From: Pseudescherichia sp031998825
GTDB taxonomy: Bacteria; Pseudomonadota; Gammaproteobacteria; Enterobacterales; Enterobacteriaceae
Assembly: GCF_031998825.1 (NCBI RefSeq)
Contig: NZ_DAMACX010000005.1
Span: 85,569 to 149,568, forward strand
DNA length: 64,000 nucleotides
Direction of reading: 5' to 3'
Below, piece by piece: positions 31,359-41,036 of the stretch. The position numbers and the translations under genes are program-made. The notes under the pieces are model-generated. The model saw nothing but the letters and a program-made list of their open reading frames with translations, had not been told where the DNA came from and did no database searches. The first letter of the stretch is position 1. The number at the start of each line of letters is the position of its first letter.

Positions 31359-33233
31359 TTACTGCTGCGGATCGACGATGTCGCCCGTTTTGATTTTGGC
31401 TTCTTTACGCAGGTTGCTCATCAGCGCTTCGAAAGAGATCTGGGCATTGTTCTGGGTGATCCCCTGAACCATCGCCTTTTTCTGCGCGTCCGGCATGGTG
31501 CCCGCTTTCACTTCGTCCAGCGCCAGCAGCACGACGTTGCCCTGCATATCATTAGCCACGCCATAGACAGGCTTATCCTTCGCCGGCAGGGCCAGCGTAA
31601 AGGCCGCCTGGCTCAGCGGATCCTGACCGGTACGCGACAGCGTTTTAGACTCACCAAAGCTCAGGCCTGCGGCTTTCAGCGCGTCGTCGCCTTTACCGGC
31701 TTTCAGGTCGGCCAGCAGCTTATCGGCATCCAGCTTCGCTTTTTGCTCAGCTTTGTTGTGCTTAACGATATCGGCAACCTGGGTTTTGACCTCTTCCAGC
31801 GGCTTCACGGCTTCGGCTTTATGCTCGCTCACGCGCAGCACAAACGCACGATCGCCATCAACGGTAATGATGTCAGAGTTGCTGCCCGGCGTACCGTTTT
31901 CACCCACCAGCGCGCCACCGAAGATAGCGTCAGAAACCGGTTTGAAATTCAGCTCTTCCGGCAGGTTGTCACGGCCAAACCAGCCGGTTTCTACCGCTTT
32001 CACACCCGCAGCCTGCTCTGCACCCGCCAGCGACTCGTTATCGTTGCTTGCGGCATCGCTCACCTTCTGCTGCAGAGCGTAGTAAGCATCAAGGCCCTTC
32101 TCCTGCTTCACCTTCGCCGCCAGCTCATCGCGCACGTCGTTAAACGGTTTAACCTGGGCAGGCTGAACGTCGTCGAGGCGGGCGACCAGGAAACCAACGG
32201 AGGATTTAATCACGCCGGATAGCTGGCCCTTCTCTTTCAGACCGGCGTTTTTCAGCTCTTCAGGGGTGGTGGAGTCCTCCAGCCAGCCCATGTCGCCGCC
32301 GTTACGGGCAGAGATGATGTCGGCGGATTTCTCTTTTGCCAGCGTCGCGAAATCAGTACCTTTGCTTAACTGATCCAGCACTGCTTTCGCTTCGTCTTCG
32401 GTCTTGGTCTGGATCACGCTGTAACGATTACGCTGCGGCTGGGTGAACTGATCCTGATGCTGGTCGTAGTAGGCCTGGATCTCTTCATCGCTGGCGTTCT
32501 GCTGCATGCTGGCAGCATCCAGCTTAATGTAACTGACGCGGAACTGCTCCGGCGCGATAAAGCTGTTTTTGTTCTGTTCGTAGTAGCTGGCGATCTCCTG
32601 ATCGGAGGCGGTCTGCTGCTGCGCCAGGGCGTTAACGTCGATGGTCGCGGTGCGCACCAGACGCTGCTGGGCGACCAGCGCGGCCAGCTCATCGGTTTCA
32701 CCTTTCAGCATAAAGTCGGTACCGGCAACGGCGTTGATCAGCTGCTGGGAGGTGAGCTGATTACGCAGCGCCTGAGCATACTGATCGGGGGTCATGCCCA
32801 TCTGATTGACCAGCGCGTTATAGCGTGCGTTATCGAATTTGCCGTTGTTCTGGAAAGCCTGGGTAGAGAAGATTGCTTTCTTTACCTGCTCGTCACTGAT
32901 GCCAAGGCCCAGATGCTGAGCGTACTGGTCCAGCAACGCTTCATCAATCAGGCGGCTCAGCACCTGCTGGCGCATGCTCTTCATATAGGCTTCGTTGCCG
33001 GCCAGCTCAGAGAATTGCTCGCCCAGCTGCTGCTGCATACGGTTACGTTCAGCCGCTACCGCATTTTCGAACTGGCTGCGGCCGATCTCCTGGCCATTAA
33101 CTTTTGCGGCATAATTATTGTTACCGCCAATCAGGTAGTTACCAACGCCAGTCAGAATGAATGACACGATAATCAAACCCAGAATGATCTTGAGCACGAC
33201 GTGGTTTGCCGCCGCGCGTAAATTGTCCATCAT
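31359..33233 (-). CDS. ppiD: PpiD, periplasmic membrane-anchored folding factor
   Basis: PpiD sits by the SecYEG exit and helps newly exported outer-membrane and periplasmic proteins fold. The 624-residue protein has a single N-terminal membrane anchor at about 16-34 (IILGLIIVSFILTGVGNYLI), a SurA-like N-terminal helical region, and a parvulin domain around 265-355. In PpiD this parvulin domain is usually inactive as an isomerase. A second parvulin-like C-terminal region follows. It lies downstream of hupB with a terminator between. Length matches E. coli (623). Confidence 0.95.
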   Translation of the reverse strand: MMDNLRAAANHVVLKIILGLIIVSFILTGVGNYLIGGNNNYAAKVNGQEIGRSQFENAVAAERNRMQQQLGEQFSELAGNEAYMKSMRQQVLSRLIDEALLDQYAQHLGLGISDEQVKKAIFSTQAFQNNGKFDNARYNALVNQMGMTPDQYAQALRNQLTSQQLINAVAGTDFMLKGETDELAALVAQQRLVRTATIDVNALAQQQTASDQEIASYYEQNKNSFIAPEQFRVSYIKLDAASMQQNASDEEIQAYYDQHQDQFTQPQRNRYSVIQTKTEDEAKAVLDQLSKGTDFATLAKEKSADIISARNGGDMGWLEDSTTPEELKNAGLKEKGQLSGVIKSSVGFLVARLDDVQPAQVKPFNDVRDELAAKVKQEKGLDAYYALQQKVSDAASNDNESLAGAEQAAGVKAVETGWFGRDNLPEELNFKPVSDAIFGGALVGENGTPGSNSDIITVDGDRAFVLRVSEHKAEAVKPLEEVKTQVADIVKHNKAEQKAKLDADKLLADLKAGKGDDALKAAGLSFGESKTLSRTGQDPLSQAAFTLALPAKDKPVYGVANDMQGNVVLLALDEVKAGTMPDAQKKAMVQGITQNNAQISFEALMSNLRKEAKIKTGDIVDPQQ

Positions 33234-33370
33234 GGTGTAACAACACTCCGCTGTAGGTGACTGTCTGTCTCACGCAGCGCCATTAATGCAGGCCGCTGCG
33301 CGTAAAGCCGTATTGTGACAAGAAACCGGGGGCGTTGTCAGCCCGCGGGCCCGATTAATTCCGGCATCGC

Positions 33371-33402
33371 AAATAAAAAAGGCACATCTGGTGATGCGCC
33401 CT
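33371..33402 (-). terminator. Terminator of hupB
   Basis: On the minus strand the stem GGCGCATC/GATGTGCC (one G-U pair) with an ACCA loop is followed by TTTTTTATTT, 35 bp after the hupB stop codon. Confidence 0.88.
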
Positions 33403-33435
33403 TGTACTTTGTCACAATCCTGAGAGGGATCGCTA

Positions 33436-33708
33436 TCAGTTTACCGCGTCTTTCAGCGCCTTACCTGCGCGGAAACCCGGAACTTTAGCGGCAGCAATGG
33501 TGATCTCTTTGCCGGTTTGCGGGTTGCGACCAGTACGGGCAGCACGCTCTTTAACAGCAAAAGTACCAAAACCTACCAGCGCTACCTCGTCTCCGGATTG
33601 CAGAGATTCAGTCACAGAAGCAATTAAAGCATCTAACGCACGTCCAGCCGCAGCTTTAGAGATATCAGCCCCTGCAGCAATTTTGTCTATCAGTTGAGAT
33701 TTATTCAC
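33436..33708 (-). CDS. hupB: HupB, HU-beta nucleoid protein
   Basis: HU is a DNA-bending dimer that shapes the nucleoid; the beta subunit pairs with HupA. The 90-residue product starts MNKSQLIDKIAAGADISKAA and carries the DNA-binding arm with GRNPQTGKEITIAAAKVPGF, including the conserved RNPQTG. It lies downstream of lon with an independent promoter region of about 200 bp. Family length is exact. Confidence 0.98.
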   Translation of the reverse strand: MNKSQLIDKIAAGADISKAAAGRALDALIASVTESLQSGDEVALVGFGTFAVKERAARTGRNPQTGKEITIAAAKVPGFRAGKALKDAVN

Positions 33709-33849
33709 TCTTCTCTTCCTCTCTTTATAATTTATATCGCACCTTAATCCATCGAAGTGCGACCGCGCAGCAGTTATATCAGGCCTGTCATGCCCTTACA
33801 ACACCCGTTGTTGATGATACAGCAAACCAGCCATCTAAATTAGCTATAC

Positions 33850-33886
33850 AAAAAAAGGCTGGCAAGCCCGAAATGCGCTGCCAGCC
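33850..33886 (-). terminator. Terminator of lon
   Basis: The stem GGCTGGCA/TGCCAGCC with a 14-nt loop is followed on the minus strand by a seven-T run. A shorter T run lies on the plus side. Confidence 0.85.
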
Positions 33887-33918
33887 CTGTTTTTATCGAC
33901 GCTCTTTGCGCAGTGTCA

Positions 33919-36273
33919 CTATTTTGCGCTAACGACCTGCATGCCTGAAGGCTCGTTTTGCAGCGCCAGCGTCAGCACTTCCTCAATGCGTTTCACTGGG
34001 TGAATGTCGAGATCGGCAATCACGTTCTCCGGGATCTCTTCAAGATCGCGCTTGTTCTCATACGGGATCAGCACGGTCTTGATACCGCCGCGGTGCGCTG
34101 CCAGCAGCTTCTCTTTCAGGCCGCCAATCGGCAGAACCTGACCGCGCAGAGTGATCTCACCGGTCATCGCCACGTCGGCACGCACCGGGTTACCGGTCAG
34201 ACAGGAGACCAGCGCCGTACACATCGCAATACCGGCACTCGGACCATCTTTCGGCGTTGCCCCTTCTGGAACGTGAACGTGGATATCGCGTTTTTCATAG
34301 AAGTCGCCGTTAATGCCCAGCTTCTCTGCACGCGCACGCACCACGGTCAGTGCCGCCTGGATGGACTCCTGCATCACCTCACCCAGCGAGCCGGTGTAGG
34401 TCAGCTTGCCTTTACCCGGCACGCAGGCGGTTTCGATGGTCAGCAGATCGCCGCCCACTTCCGTCCACGCCAGACCCGTTACCTGACCCACGCGGTTTTC
34501 ATCGTCCGCACGGCCGTAGTCGAAGCGCTGAACGCCCAGATACTCGTTGAGGTTATCACCGGTGATGGTGATCTGCTTCAGCGACGGATCGAGCAGCAGC
34601 TGTTTCACTGCCTTACGGCACAGCTTGGAGATTTCACGCTCCAGGCTACGCACGCCCGCTTCACGGGTGTAGTAGCGGATAATGCCGATAATAGCGCTAT
34701 CGTCCACCGTGATTTCGCCATTTTTCAGCGCGTTACGCTCAATCTGCTTCGGCAGCAGGTGGCGTTTGGCGATGTTCAGCTTCTCATCTTCGGTATAGCC
34801 CGACAGACGGATCACTTCCATACGGTCCAGCAGTGGCGCAGGGATGTTCATCGAGTTTGACGTCGCAACGAACATCACGTCGCTGAGATCGTAGTCGACC
34901 TCAAGATAGTGATCGCTAAAGGCCACGTTCTGTTCTGGATCAAGCACTTCCAGCAGCGCCGAAGCCGGATCGCCACGCATGTCTGAGGACATCTTGTCGA
35001 TCTCATCCAGCAGGAACAGCGGGTTTTTCACCCCAACTTTCGCCATCTTCTGGATCAGTTTGCCAGGCATGGAGCCGATGTAGGTCCGACGGTGACCGCG
35101 AATTTCCGCTTCGTCACGCACGCCGCCCAGCGCCATACGGATGTATTTACGTCCGGTCGCTTTGGCAATGGACTGCCCAAGAGAGGTTTTCCCTACCCCC
35201 GGCGGTCCCACCAGGCAGAGGATCGGCCCCTTCAGCTTGTTAACCCGGCTCTGAACCGCAAGGTACTCAAGGATGCGATCCTTAACGCGTTCCAGACCGT
35301 AGTGATCGGTATCCAGAATCTCCTGTGCCTGGCGCAGATCTTTCTTCACCTTGCTACGGGCGTTCCATGGAACCTGAATCATCCACTCGATATAGCCGCG
35401 CACTACGGTCGCTTCTGCCGACATCGGAGACATCATCTTCAGCTTCTGCAGCTCAGCTTCCGCTTTCTCTTTTGCCTCTTTCGGCATCTTCGCCGCGTCG
35501 ATCTTGCGCTTCAGCGCTTCGTTTTCGTCCGGCGCATCGTCCATCTCGCCCAGCTCTTTCTGAATGGCTTTCATCTGCTCATTCAGATAGTACTCGCGCT
35601 GGGATTTTTCCATCTGTTTCTTCACGCGGTTACGGATGCGTTTCTCAACCTGTAACAGGTCGATCTCCGACTCCATCATCGCCATCAGATACTCCAGACG
35701 TTCATTAACGTCGGACATCTCAAGCACGGACTGCTTATCCGCCAGCTTCAGCGGCATATGTGCGCCGATGGTGTCAGCCAGACGTGCTGGATCGTCAATG
35801 CTATTGAGCGACGTCAGCACTTCCGGTGGAATTTTTTTGTTGAGCTTGATATAGCCTTCAAACTGACCGATGGCGGTGCGAACCAGCACCTCCTGCTCAC
35901 GCTCGTCAATGGCGGGCGATTCCAGGTACTCGGCTTTCGCAGAGAAGAAGTCGCCGTCATCAGACAGGGTGCTAATGCGCGCGCGCTGCAGGCCTTCGAC
36001 CAGTACTTTTACCGTACCGTCAGGCAGCTTCAGCATCTGCAAAATAGAGGCCACGGTCCCGACGGTGAACAGATCGTTAACACCCGGCTCATCCGTAGAC
36101 GCCTCTTTCTGCGCCACCAGCATGATTTTTTTATCCTGGTCCATGGCCGCTTCGAGACAACGAATCGATTTTTCCCGCCCTACGAATAAGGGGATGACCA
36201 TGTGCGGATAAACCACCACATCGCGCAACGGCAATACGGGGATTTCAATGCGTTCAGAACGCTCAGAAGTCAT
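33919..36273 (-). CDS. lon: Lon, ATP-dependent protease
   Basis: Lon degrades misfolded proteins and specific regulators such as SulA, RcsA and many antitoxins. The 784-residue protein, the E. coli length, has an N-terminal substrate domain (about 1-310), an AAA+ module (Walker A GPPGVGKTSLG near 356; Walker B LFLLDEIDKMS) and a serine-lysine protease domain with the nucleophile in ATPKDGPSAGIAM (Ser679) and Lys722 in the GGLKEKLLAAHRGG region. A sigma-32 promoter lies just upstream. The gene follows clpX in the quality-control block. Confidence 0.98.
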   Translation of the reverse strand: MTSERSERIEIPVLPLRDVVVYPHMVIPLFVGREKSIRCLEAAMDQDKKIMLVAQKEASTDEPGVNDLFTVGTVASILQMLKLPDGTVKVLVEGLQRARISTLSDDGDFFSAKAEYLESPAIDEREQEVLVRTAIGQFEGYIKLNKKIPPEVLTSLNSIDDPARLADTIGAHMPLKLADKQSVLEMSDVNERLEYLMAMMESEIDLLQVEKRIRNRVKKQMEKSQREYYLNEQMKAIQKELGEMDDAPDENEALKRKIDAAKMPKEAKEKAEAELQKLKMMSPMSAEATVVRGYIEWMIQVPWNARSKVKKDLRQAQEILDTDHYGLERVKDRILEYLAVQSRVNKLKGPILCLVGPPGVGKTSLGQSIAKATGRKYIRMALGGVRDEAEIRGHRRTYIGSMPGKLIQKMAKVGVKNPLFLLDEIDKMSSDMRGDPASALLEVLDPEQNVAFSDHYLEVDYDLSDVMFVATSNSMNIPAPLLDRMEVIRLSGYTEDEKLNIAKRHLLPKQIERNALKNGEITVDDSAIIGIIRYYTREAGVRSLEREISKLCRKAVKQLLLDPSLKQITITGDNLNEYLGVQRFDYGRADDENRVGQVTGLAWTEVGGDLLTIETACVPGKGKLTYTGSLGEVMQESIQAALTVVRARAEKLGINGDFYEKRDIHVHVPEGATPKDGPSAGIAMCTALVSCLTGNPVRADVAMTGEITLRGQVLPIGGLKEKLLAAHRGGIKTVLIPYENKRDLEEIPENVIADLDIHPVKRIEEVLTLALQNEPSGMQVVSAK

Positions 36274-36355
36274 AGAGCTCTCTCTTAAGTTTAATGTCCG
36301 CCTGGTAACCCGGCCGCAGGCCTGTGCGTCAAGCGACCGTTAACATGTAAATCAG

Positions 36356-36384
36356 TATATGGGGATGTTTCCCTTACATTCAAC
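36356..36384 (-). promoter_or_regulatory. Sigma-32 heat-shock promoter of lon
   Basis: On the minus strand GTTGAATG is followed after 12 bp by CCCCATATA, in the same place and nearly the same sequence as the E. coli lon heat-shock promoter. Confidence 0.8.
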
Positions 36385-36403
36385 GTCGGGAGTACGGAAA
36401 AAT

Positions 36404-36431
36404 AAAAGGGGAGATAAAATCCCCCCTTTTT
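36404..36431 (-). terminator. Terminator of clpX
   Basis: On the minus strand AAAAGGGG...CCCCTTTT with a short AT-rich loop runs into ATTTTT, 27 bp after the clpX stop codon. Confidence 0.8.
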
Positions 36432-36458
36432 GGTTAACCGCTTGTATGGATAGGTTAA

Positions 36459-37733
36459 TTATTCGCCAGAAGCCTGCTGCGCTTCCGGTTTACCATAAAT
36501 CAGCAGGGGTTTGGTTTGACCCGCGATAACCGCTTCGTCAATCACCACTTTTTCCACATCTTCCATTGAAGGCAGATCGTACATGGTATCCAGCAGGGCC
36601 GCTTCTACGATAGAGCGCAGGCCACGGGCACCCGTTTTACGGGCGTTTGCTTTCTTGGCGATGGCGTCCAGCGCTTCGTCACGGAACTCGAGATCAACCC
36701 CTTCCAGATTGAACAACGCCTGATACTGCTTGGTCAGGGCGTTTTTCGGCTCTTTCAGGATCTGGATCAGCGCTTCTTCGCTCAGCTCGTTGAGCGTCGC
36801 TACGACCGGCAGACGGCCGATAAACTCAGGGATCAGACCGAACTTGATCAGATCTTCTGGTTCAACCTGCGCCAGCAGCTCGCCCTCTTTCGCCTTCTCG
36901 GACTTGCCTTTCACCGTTGCGCCAAAGCCGATACCGGATCCGGTTTCCACACGATGGGAGATCACCTTGTCCAGGCCAGCAAAGGCCCCACCGCAGATAA
37001 AGAGGATTTTGGAGGTATCAACCTGCAAAAACTCCTGCTGCGGATGCTTACGTCCACCCTGCGGCGGTACGGCAGCCACCGTCCCTTCGATCAGCTTCAG
37101 CAGTGCCTGCTGAACGCCTTCACCGGAGACGTCACGGGTAATCGACGGGTTATCGGACTTACGGGAAATTTTATCAATTTCGTCAATGTAGACGATGCCG
37201 CGCTGCGCTTTCTGTACGTCATAGTCGCACTTCTGCAGCAGTTTCTGGATGATGTTCTCGACATCCTCGCCCACGTAGCCTGCTTCGGTCAGCGTGGTAG
37301 CATCGGCCATGGTAAACGGCACATCGAGCAGGCGCGCCAGCGTTTCAGCCAGCAGCGTTTTACCGGAGCCGGTTGGCCCGATCAGCAGAATGTTACTTTT
37401 ACCCAGCTCTACGCCGTTGCTGCTGTCACCGTTACGCAGACGTTTGTAGTGGTTGTAAACCGCGACGGCCAGCACTTTTTTGGCCTGCTCTTGGCCGATA
37501 ACATAGTCGTCCAGGTGATGGCGAATTTCGTGCGGCGTCGGCAGCGCACTACGCTCACGATGCGGTGCAACTTCTTTAATCTCTTCGCGAATGATGTCGT
37601 TACAAAGATCGACACACTCGTCGCAGATATACACGGACGGCCCGGCAATTAGCTTACGCACTTCATGCTGGCTTTTGCCGCAAAAAGAGCAGTACAACAG
37701 TTTGCCCGAACCATCTTTGCGTTTATCTGTCAT
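36459..37733 (-). CDS. clpX: ClpX, AAA+ unfoldase of ClpXP
   Basis: ClpX unfolds tagged substrates and feeds them to ClpP; it also acts alone as a chaperone. The 424-residue protein has an N-terminal C4 zinc domain (CSFCGKSQHEV...YICDECVDLC, residues 15-40), Walker A GPTGSGKTLLAET near 119-127, Walker B IVYIDEIDKIS, the RKH-type pore loop region and the IGFGATVKG (IGF) loop that docks on ClpP. It lies 125 bp after clpP in the same direction, as in E. coli, and ends at a terminator before lon. Confidence 0.98.
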   Translation of the reverse strand: MTDKRKDGSGKLLYCSFCGKSQHEVRKLIAGPSVYICDECVDLCNDIIREEIKEVAPHRERSALPTPHEIRHHLDDYVIGQEQAKKVLAVAVYNHYKRLRNGDSSNGVELGKSNILLIGPTGSGKTLLAETLARLLDVPFTMADATTLTEAGYVGEDVENIIQKLLQKCDYDVQKAQRGIVYIDEIDKISRKSDNPSITRDVSGEGVQQALLKLIEGTVAAVPPQGGRKHPQQEFLQVDTSKILFICGGAFAGLDKVISHRVETGSGIGFGATVKGKSEKAKEGELLAQVEPEDLIKFGLIPEFIGRLPVVATLNELSEEALIQILKEPKNALTKQYQALFNLEGVDLEFRDEALDAIAKKANARKTGARGLRSIVEAALLDTMYDLPSMEDVEKVVIDEAVIAGQTKPLLIYGKPEAQQASGE

Positions 37734-37858
37734 GAGTCAAAACCTCTTTTCTGTTTTTTGTGCCGCACACGACGACGCAAATGCCACTCCAGGCGCAAGA
37801 CGCTATACAGCATCGTGCCGCTCTCAATGATTATAGCGGTACTCGTCCGGCCTGGGCA

Positions 37859-38482
37859 TTAATTACGATGGGTCAAGATTGAGTCAACCAGCCCGTACTC
37901 TACCGCTTCAGCGGCGGAGAGGAAGCGGTCACGCTCGGTGTCGCGCTCAATCTGCTCTAATGATTGACCCGTATGGTGTGCCATAAGTTCATTCATGCGC
38001 CCCTTCACTTTCAAAATTTCACGCGCATGGATCTCGATATCCGTTGCCTGGCCCTGATAGCCACCCAGCGGCTGGTGAATCATCACGCGTGAGTTTGGCA
38101 GACAGAAGCGTTTGCCTTTTGCACCTGCGGTCAGCAGGAATGCGCCCATTGACGCCGCCTGGCCCATACAGATGGTGCTGACGTCAGGCTTGATAAACTG
38201 CATAGTGTCATATATTGACATCCCGGCGGTAATCACCCCGCCCGGCGAGTTAATATACAGGTAAATATCTTTTTCCGGGTTTTCTGCTTCCAGAAACAGC
38301 ATCTGCGCCACGATCAGGTTTGCCATATGGTCTTCGACCTGGCCGGTCATGAAAATGACGCGCTCTTTAAGAAGACGAGAGTAGATATCGAATGAGCGCT
38401 CACCGCGTGAAGTCTGCTCAATAACCATTGGCACCAGGGCCATATGGGGTGCAAAGTTATCTCGTTCGCCGCTGTATGACAT
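37859..38482 (-). CDS. clpP: ClpP, serine protease subunit
   Basis: ClpP forms the 14-subunit proteolytic barrel used by ClpX and ClpA. The 207-residue precursor has the 14-residue propeptide MSYSGERDNFAPHM, cut before Ala15. Catalytic Ser111 lies in MGQAASMGAFLLTAG, His136 in MIHQPLGGYQG and the Asp in the DTERDRFLSA region. The frame is complete and near-identical to E. coli. It is the first gene of clpPX and is preceded by tig in the same orientation with a terminator between. Confidence 0.98.
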   Translation of the reverse strand: MSYSGERDNFAPHMALVPMVIEQTSRGERSFDIYSRLLKERVIFMTGQVEDHMANLIVAQMLFLEAENPEKDIYLYINSPGGVITAGMSIYDTMQFIKPDVSTICMGQAASMGAFLLTAGAKGKRFCLPNSRVMIHQPLGGYQGQATDIEIHAREILKVKGRMNELMAHHTGQSLEQIERDTERDRFLSAAEAVEYGLVDSILTHRN

Positions 38483-38703
38483 GTCCGTCTCCTGGATAAA
38501 TATGAATAAACCTGCTGTCCCGATTCTACTTGACTCTGACTGGTCTGACTACGACCACCGTGGACGGATCTGCAGCAAGCGTTGCTCCTGATAGTCTCCC
38601 TGTTATGGGGATGGCATCGTCTTATTTCAAGCATAACAATCTTTTGGCTTAACGCTAACACTGAAACGTGCTTTTAGCACTCTTCCGATCGCCGCGGATT
38701 GTT

Positions 38704-38734
38704 AAAAAAAAACCCGCCACCAGCAGGTGACGGG
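38704..38734 (-). terminator. Terminator of tig
   Basis: On the minus strand the stem CCCGTCACC/GGTGGCGGG with a TGCT loop is followed by a nine-T run, 34 bp after the tig stop codon. Confidence 0.92.
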
Positions 38735-38767
38735 CTTTCGTTTCCGCATAAAGGCGGGAAACGTGAC

Positions 38768-40066
38768 TTACGCTTGCTGGTTCATCAGCTCGTTGAAGGA
38801 AGTGGCTTTTTCAGTCACTTTCGCTTTCGCCAGAACGGCTTCAACAGCCTGCTCTTCCAGCGCAACGTTGCGCATGTTGTCCATCAGCTCTTTGTTCTTG
38901 CTGTAGAACTCAACCACTTCTTTCGGATCTTCGTAAGCAGAAGCCATCTCTTCGATCAGCTCGTTCACGCGTGCTTCATCTGCTTTCAGCTCATGGGTAC
39001 GGATCACTTCGCCCAGCAGCAGACCCACAACAACGCGACGTTTAGCCTGCTCTTCGAACAGCTCACGCGGCAGCTCCAGAGCCTGTTTCTCGTTGCCACC
39101 GAAGCGCTGAGCAGCCTGACGGCGCAGCACGTCGATTTCGCTGTCGATCAGGGCAGCCGGCACGTCGATTTCGTTCGCTTTTACCAGACCGTCGATCGCC
39201 TGAGTTTTAACACGGTTACGCACCGCGCCTTTCAGCTCGCGATCCATGTTCTTACGCACTTCAGCGCGCAGGCCGTCGATGGAGCCATCTTCAACGCCGA
39301 AACGTTTGATGAACTCTTCGGTCAGCTCTGGCAGCTCGCGCTCTTCAACTTTTTTCAGGTTGATGACGAACTTGGCCGCTTTACCTTTCAGGTTTTCAGC
39401 GTGGTAATCTTCCGGGAAGGTCACGTCGATAGTGAACTCTTCGCCCGCTTTGTGACCTTTGATGCCGTCTTCGAAGCCCGGGATCATACGGCCCTGGCCC
39501 ATCGCCAGCACGAAGTCAGTGGCTTTACCGCCTTCGAACTCTTCGCCGTCAACGGAACCGGTGAAGTCTACGGTTACGCGATCTTCTGCATCCACCGCGC
39601 CATCTTTGTCTTTCCAGGTCGCCTGCTGCTTGCGCAGGGTGTCCAGCATGCCGTCAACGTCAGCATCGGTCACTTCAACAACCGGTTTTTCAACTTCGAT
39701 ACCTTCCAGGCCAGTCAGCTCAACCTGCGGGTAAACTTCGAAGTCTACGGAGTAGGTGAAGTCTTCACCCAGCTTGTACTCGCCCGGTACGTAGGTCGGT
39801 GCGCCGGCCGGATTGATTTTTTCCTGAATGATCGCATCAATGAAGTTGCGGCTCATCAGTTCACCCAGCACGTCCTGGCGTACGGATGCGCCATAACGCT
39901 GAGCAACAACGGTCATCGGTACTTTGCCTTTACGGAAGCCGTCAATGCGAACTTTTTTCGCTACGTTGACCAGCTCGCTTTTTACAGCGGTCTCGATGCT
40001 GTCAGCAGCGATAGTGATCGTTACACGGCGGCCAAGGCCCTGAGTGGTCTCAACTGAAACTTGCAT
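38768..40066 (-). CDS. tig: Tig, trigger factor
   Basis: Trigger factor is the ribosome-bound chaperone that meets nascent chains at the exit tunnel. The 432-residue protein has the ribosome-binding domain with signature GFRKGKVPMTVVAQRYG (about 43-60), an FKBP-type prolyl isomerase domain around 150-245 (KATDFVLAMGQGRMIPGFED) and a long helical C-terminal cradle. Length is exactly as in E. coli. It opens the tig-clpP-clpX-lon-hupB-ppiD quality-control series. Confidence 0.98.
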   Translation of the reverse strand: MQVSVETTQGLGRRVTITIAADSIETAVKSELVNVAKKVRIDGFRKGKVPMTVVAQRYGASVRQDVLGELMSRNFIDAIIQEKINPAGAPTYVPGEYKLGEDFTYSVDFEVYPQVELTGLEGIEVEKPVVEVTDADVDGMLDTLRKQQATWKDKDGAVDAEDRVTVDFTGSVDGEEFEGGKATDFVLAMGQGRMIPGFEDGIKGHKAGEEFTIDVTFPEDYHAENLKGKAAKFVINLKKVEERELPELTEEFIKRFGVEDGSIDGLRAEVRKNMDRELKGAVRNRVKTQAIDGLVKANEIDVPAALIDSEIDVLRRQAAQRFGGNEKQALELPRELFEEQAKRRVVVGLLLGEVIRTHELKADEARVNELIEEMASAYEDPKEVVEFYSKNKELMDNMRNVALEEQAVEAVLAKAKVTEKATSFNELMNQQA

Positions 40067-40331
40067 CTTGTTACCTCAAAAAATCAGAGTGCTCGGTCAA
40101 CTCTACCCGCAGACCGCTATGGGTGGCTGCGCAGAACCGGGATGCTCTCTTGAATCAGATACACATTCCCTTCACCAGAATCATCCCGAAGACGTTCAAA
40201 AAATAGGACGCAGCATTATAGCGGCATCACTTTTGTGAGTCGAGAACGGTTATTGCACGCTGTTGCGGCCTTTTTCACAATTCACGGCTAATTTTTGTCT
40301 GAATTTTGGACTCATCGAACAAAACTCAGAC

Positions 40332-40358
40332 AAAATAAAACGGCCCGCAGGCCGTTTT
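40332..40358 (-). terminator. Terminator of bolA
   Basis: The stem AAAACGGCC/GGCCGTTTT with a CGCA loop has an A-rich left flank that gives a U tract on the minus strand. It lies 57 bp beyond the bolA stop. The rest of 40067-40331 is the tig leader and promoter region; no other gene is seen. Confidence 0.85.
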
Positions 40359-40414
40359 CACATATTCTGTACGCAACATACTGGAAAAGTTCTCGCTGTT
40401 GCAAACCTCATTTA

Positions 40415-40732
40415 TTATGCAATGGTGCCTGCACCTCGACAGGGCGGCGACGCGAAGAGGGTATCCTGCAGCCCTTCCCACTCTTTCAGGGTATAGGTAT
40501 GCAGGGCCAACGCGTGTACCGTCGTGGCAAGTTCAGACGTCAACGTGCTGTAGATCATGCGATGGCGGTTAAGAAAACGTTCGCCTGCAAAGCGATCGCT
40601 TACCAGCACCACCTTAAAATGGCTTTCGGAACCGGCCGGAACATTGTGACGGTAGCTTTCATCAACAACTTCGAGGAACGCGGGTTCAAACGTTGCCCTT
40701 AATTTTGATTCTATTTGTTCGCGTATCATCAT
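40415..40732 (-). CDS. bolA: BolA, stress morphology and iron-sulfur-linked regulator
   Basis: BolA is induced in stationary phase and stress, changes cell shape, affects motility and biofilm, and binds monothiol glutaredoxin with an iron-sulfur cluster. The 105-residue product starts MMIREQIESKLRATFEP and carries the family core RFLNRHRMIYSTL with the helix-turn-helix-like nucleic-acid surface and conserved His ligands, ending SPPCRGAGTIA. It is divergent from yajG. Confidence 0.96.
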   Translation of the reverse strand: MMIREQIESKLRATFEPAFLEVVDESYRHNVPAGSESHFKVVLVSDRFAGERFLNRHRMIYSTLTSELATTVHALALHTYTLKEWEGLQDTLFASPPCRGAGTIA

Positions 40733-41036
40733 GAAAAGACTCCTCAGACAGCGTTCAGATGTAACCCATCCCTTTAAATATTAGCCGCTTTTACCGCTTC
40801 CATAACAAGAAAACAACAAATATTTAGCGTTCGTCTCGTTTTATCATTCAAAGGCATGAACCCACCCTGAAAATTCTCATTCAGACCTCTTTTATGAGCG
40901 GTTAAAAACGGTTTGTGAGCACAAAATGCACAAGGCGATGAATTTACATGCATTGCCGGGTTGCCCCGGCCGTTGGCAATGTTATGATGGCGCGAATTAC
41001 TCCTTTATAAGCTTAAGATTCACAGAGATCTCTTAT
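40733..41036. promoter_or_regulatory. Divergent control region of bolA and yajG
   Basis: No gene is seen in these 304 bp. Toward yajG, TTGCCC-16 bp-TATGAT near 40958-40988 is a fair promoter. An upstream in-frame start for yajG at 40926 is not supported by the signal peptide. Confidence 0.5.

Noticed and set aside
38699..40057. A 452-codon open frame opposite tig
   Set aside because: Antisense shadow; it begins inside the tig terminator and has biased Phe/Val/His composition.
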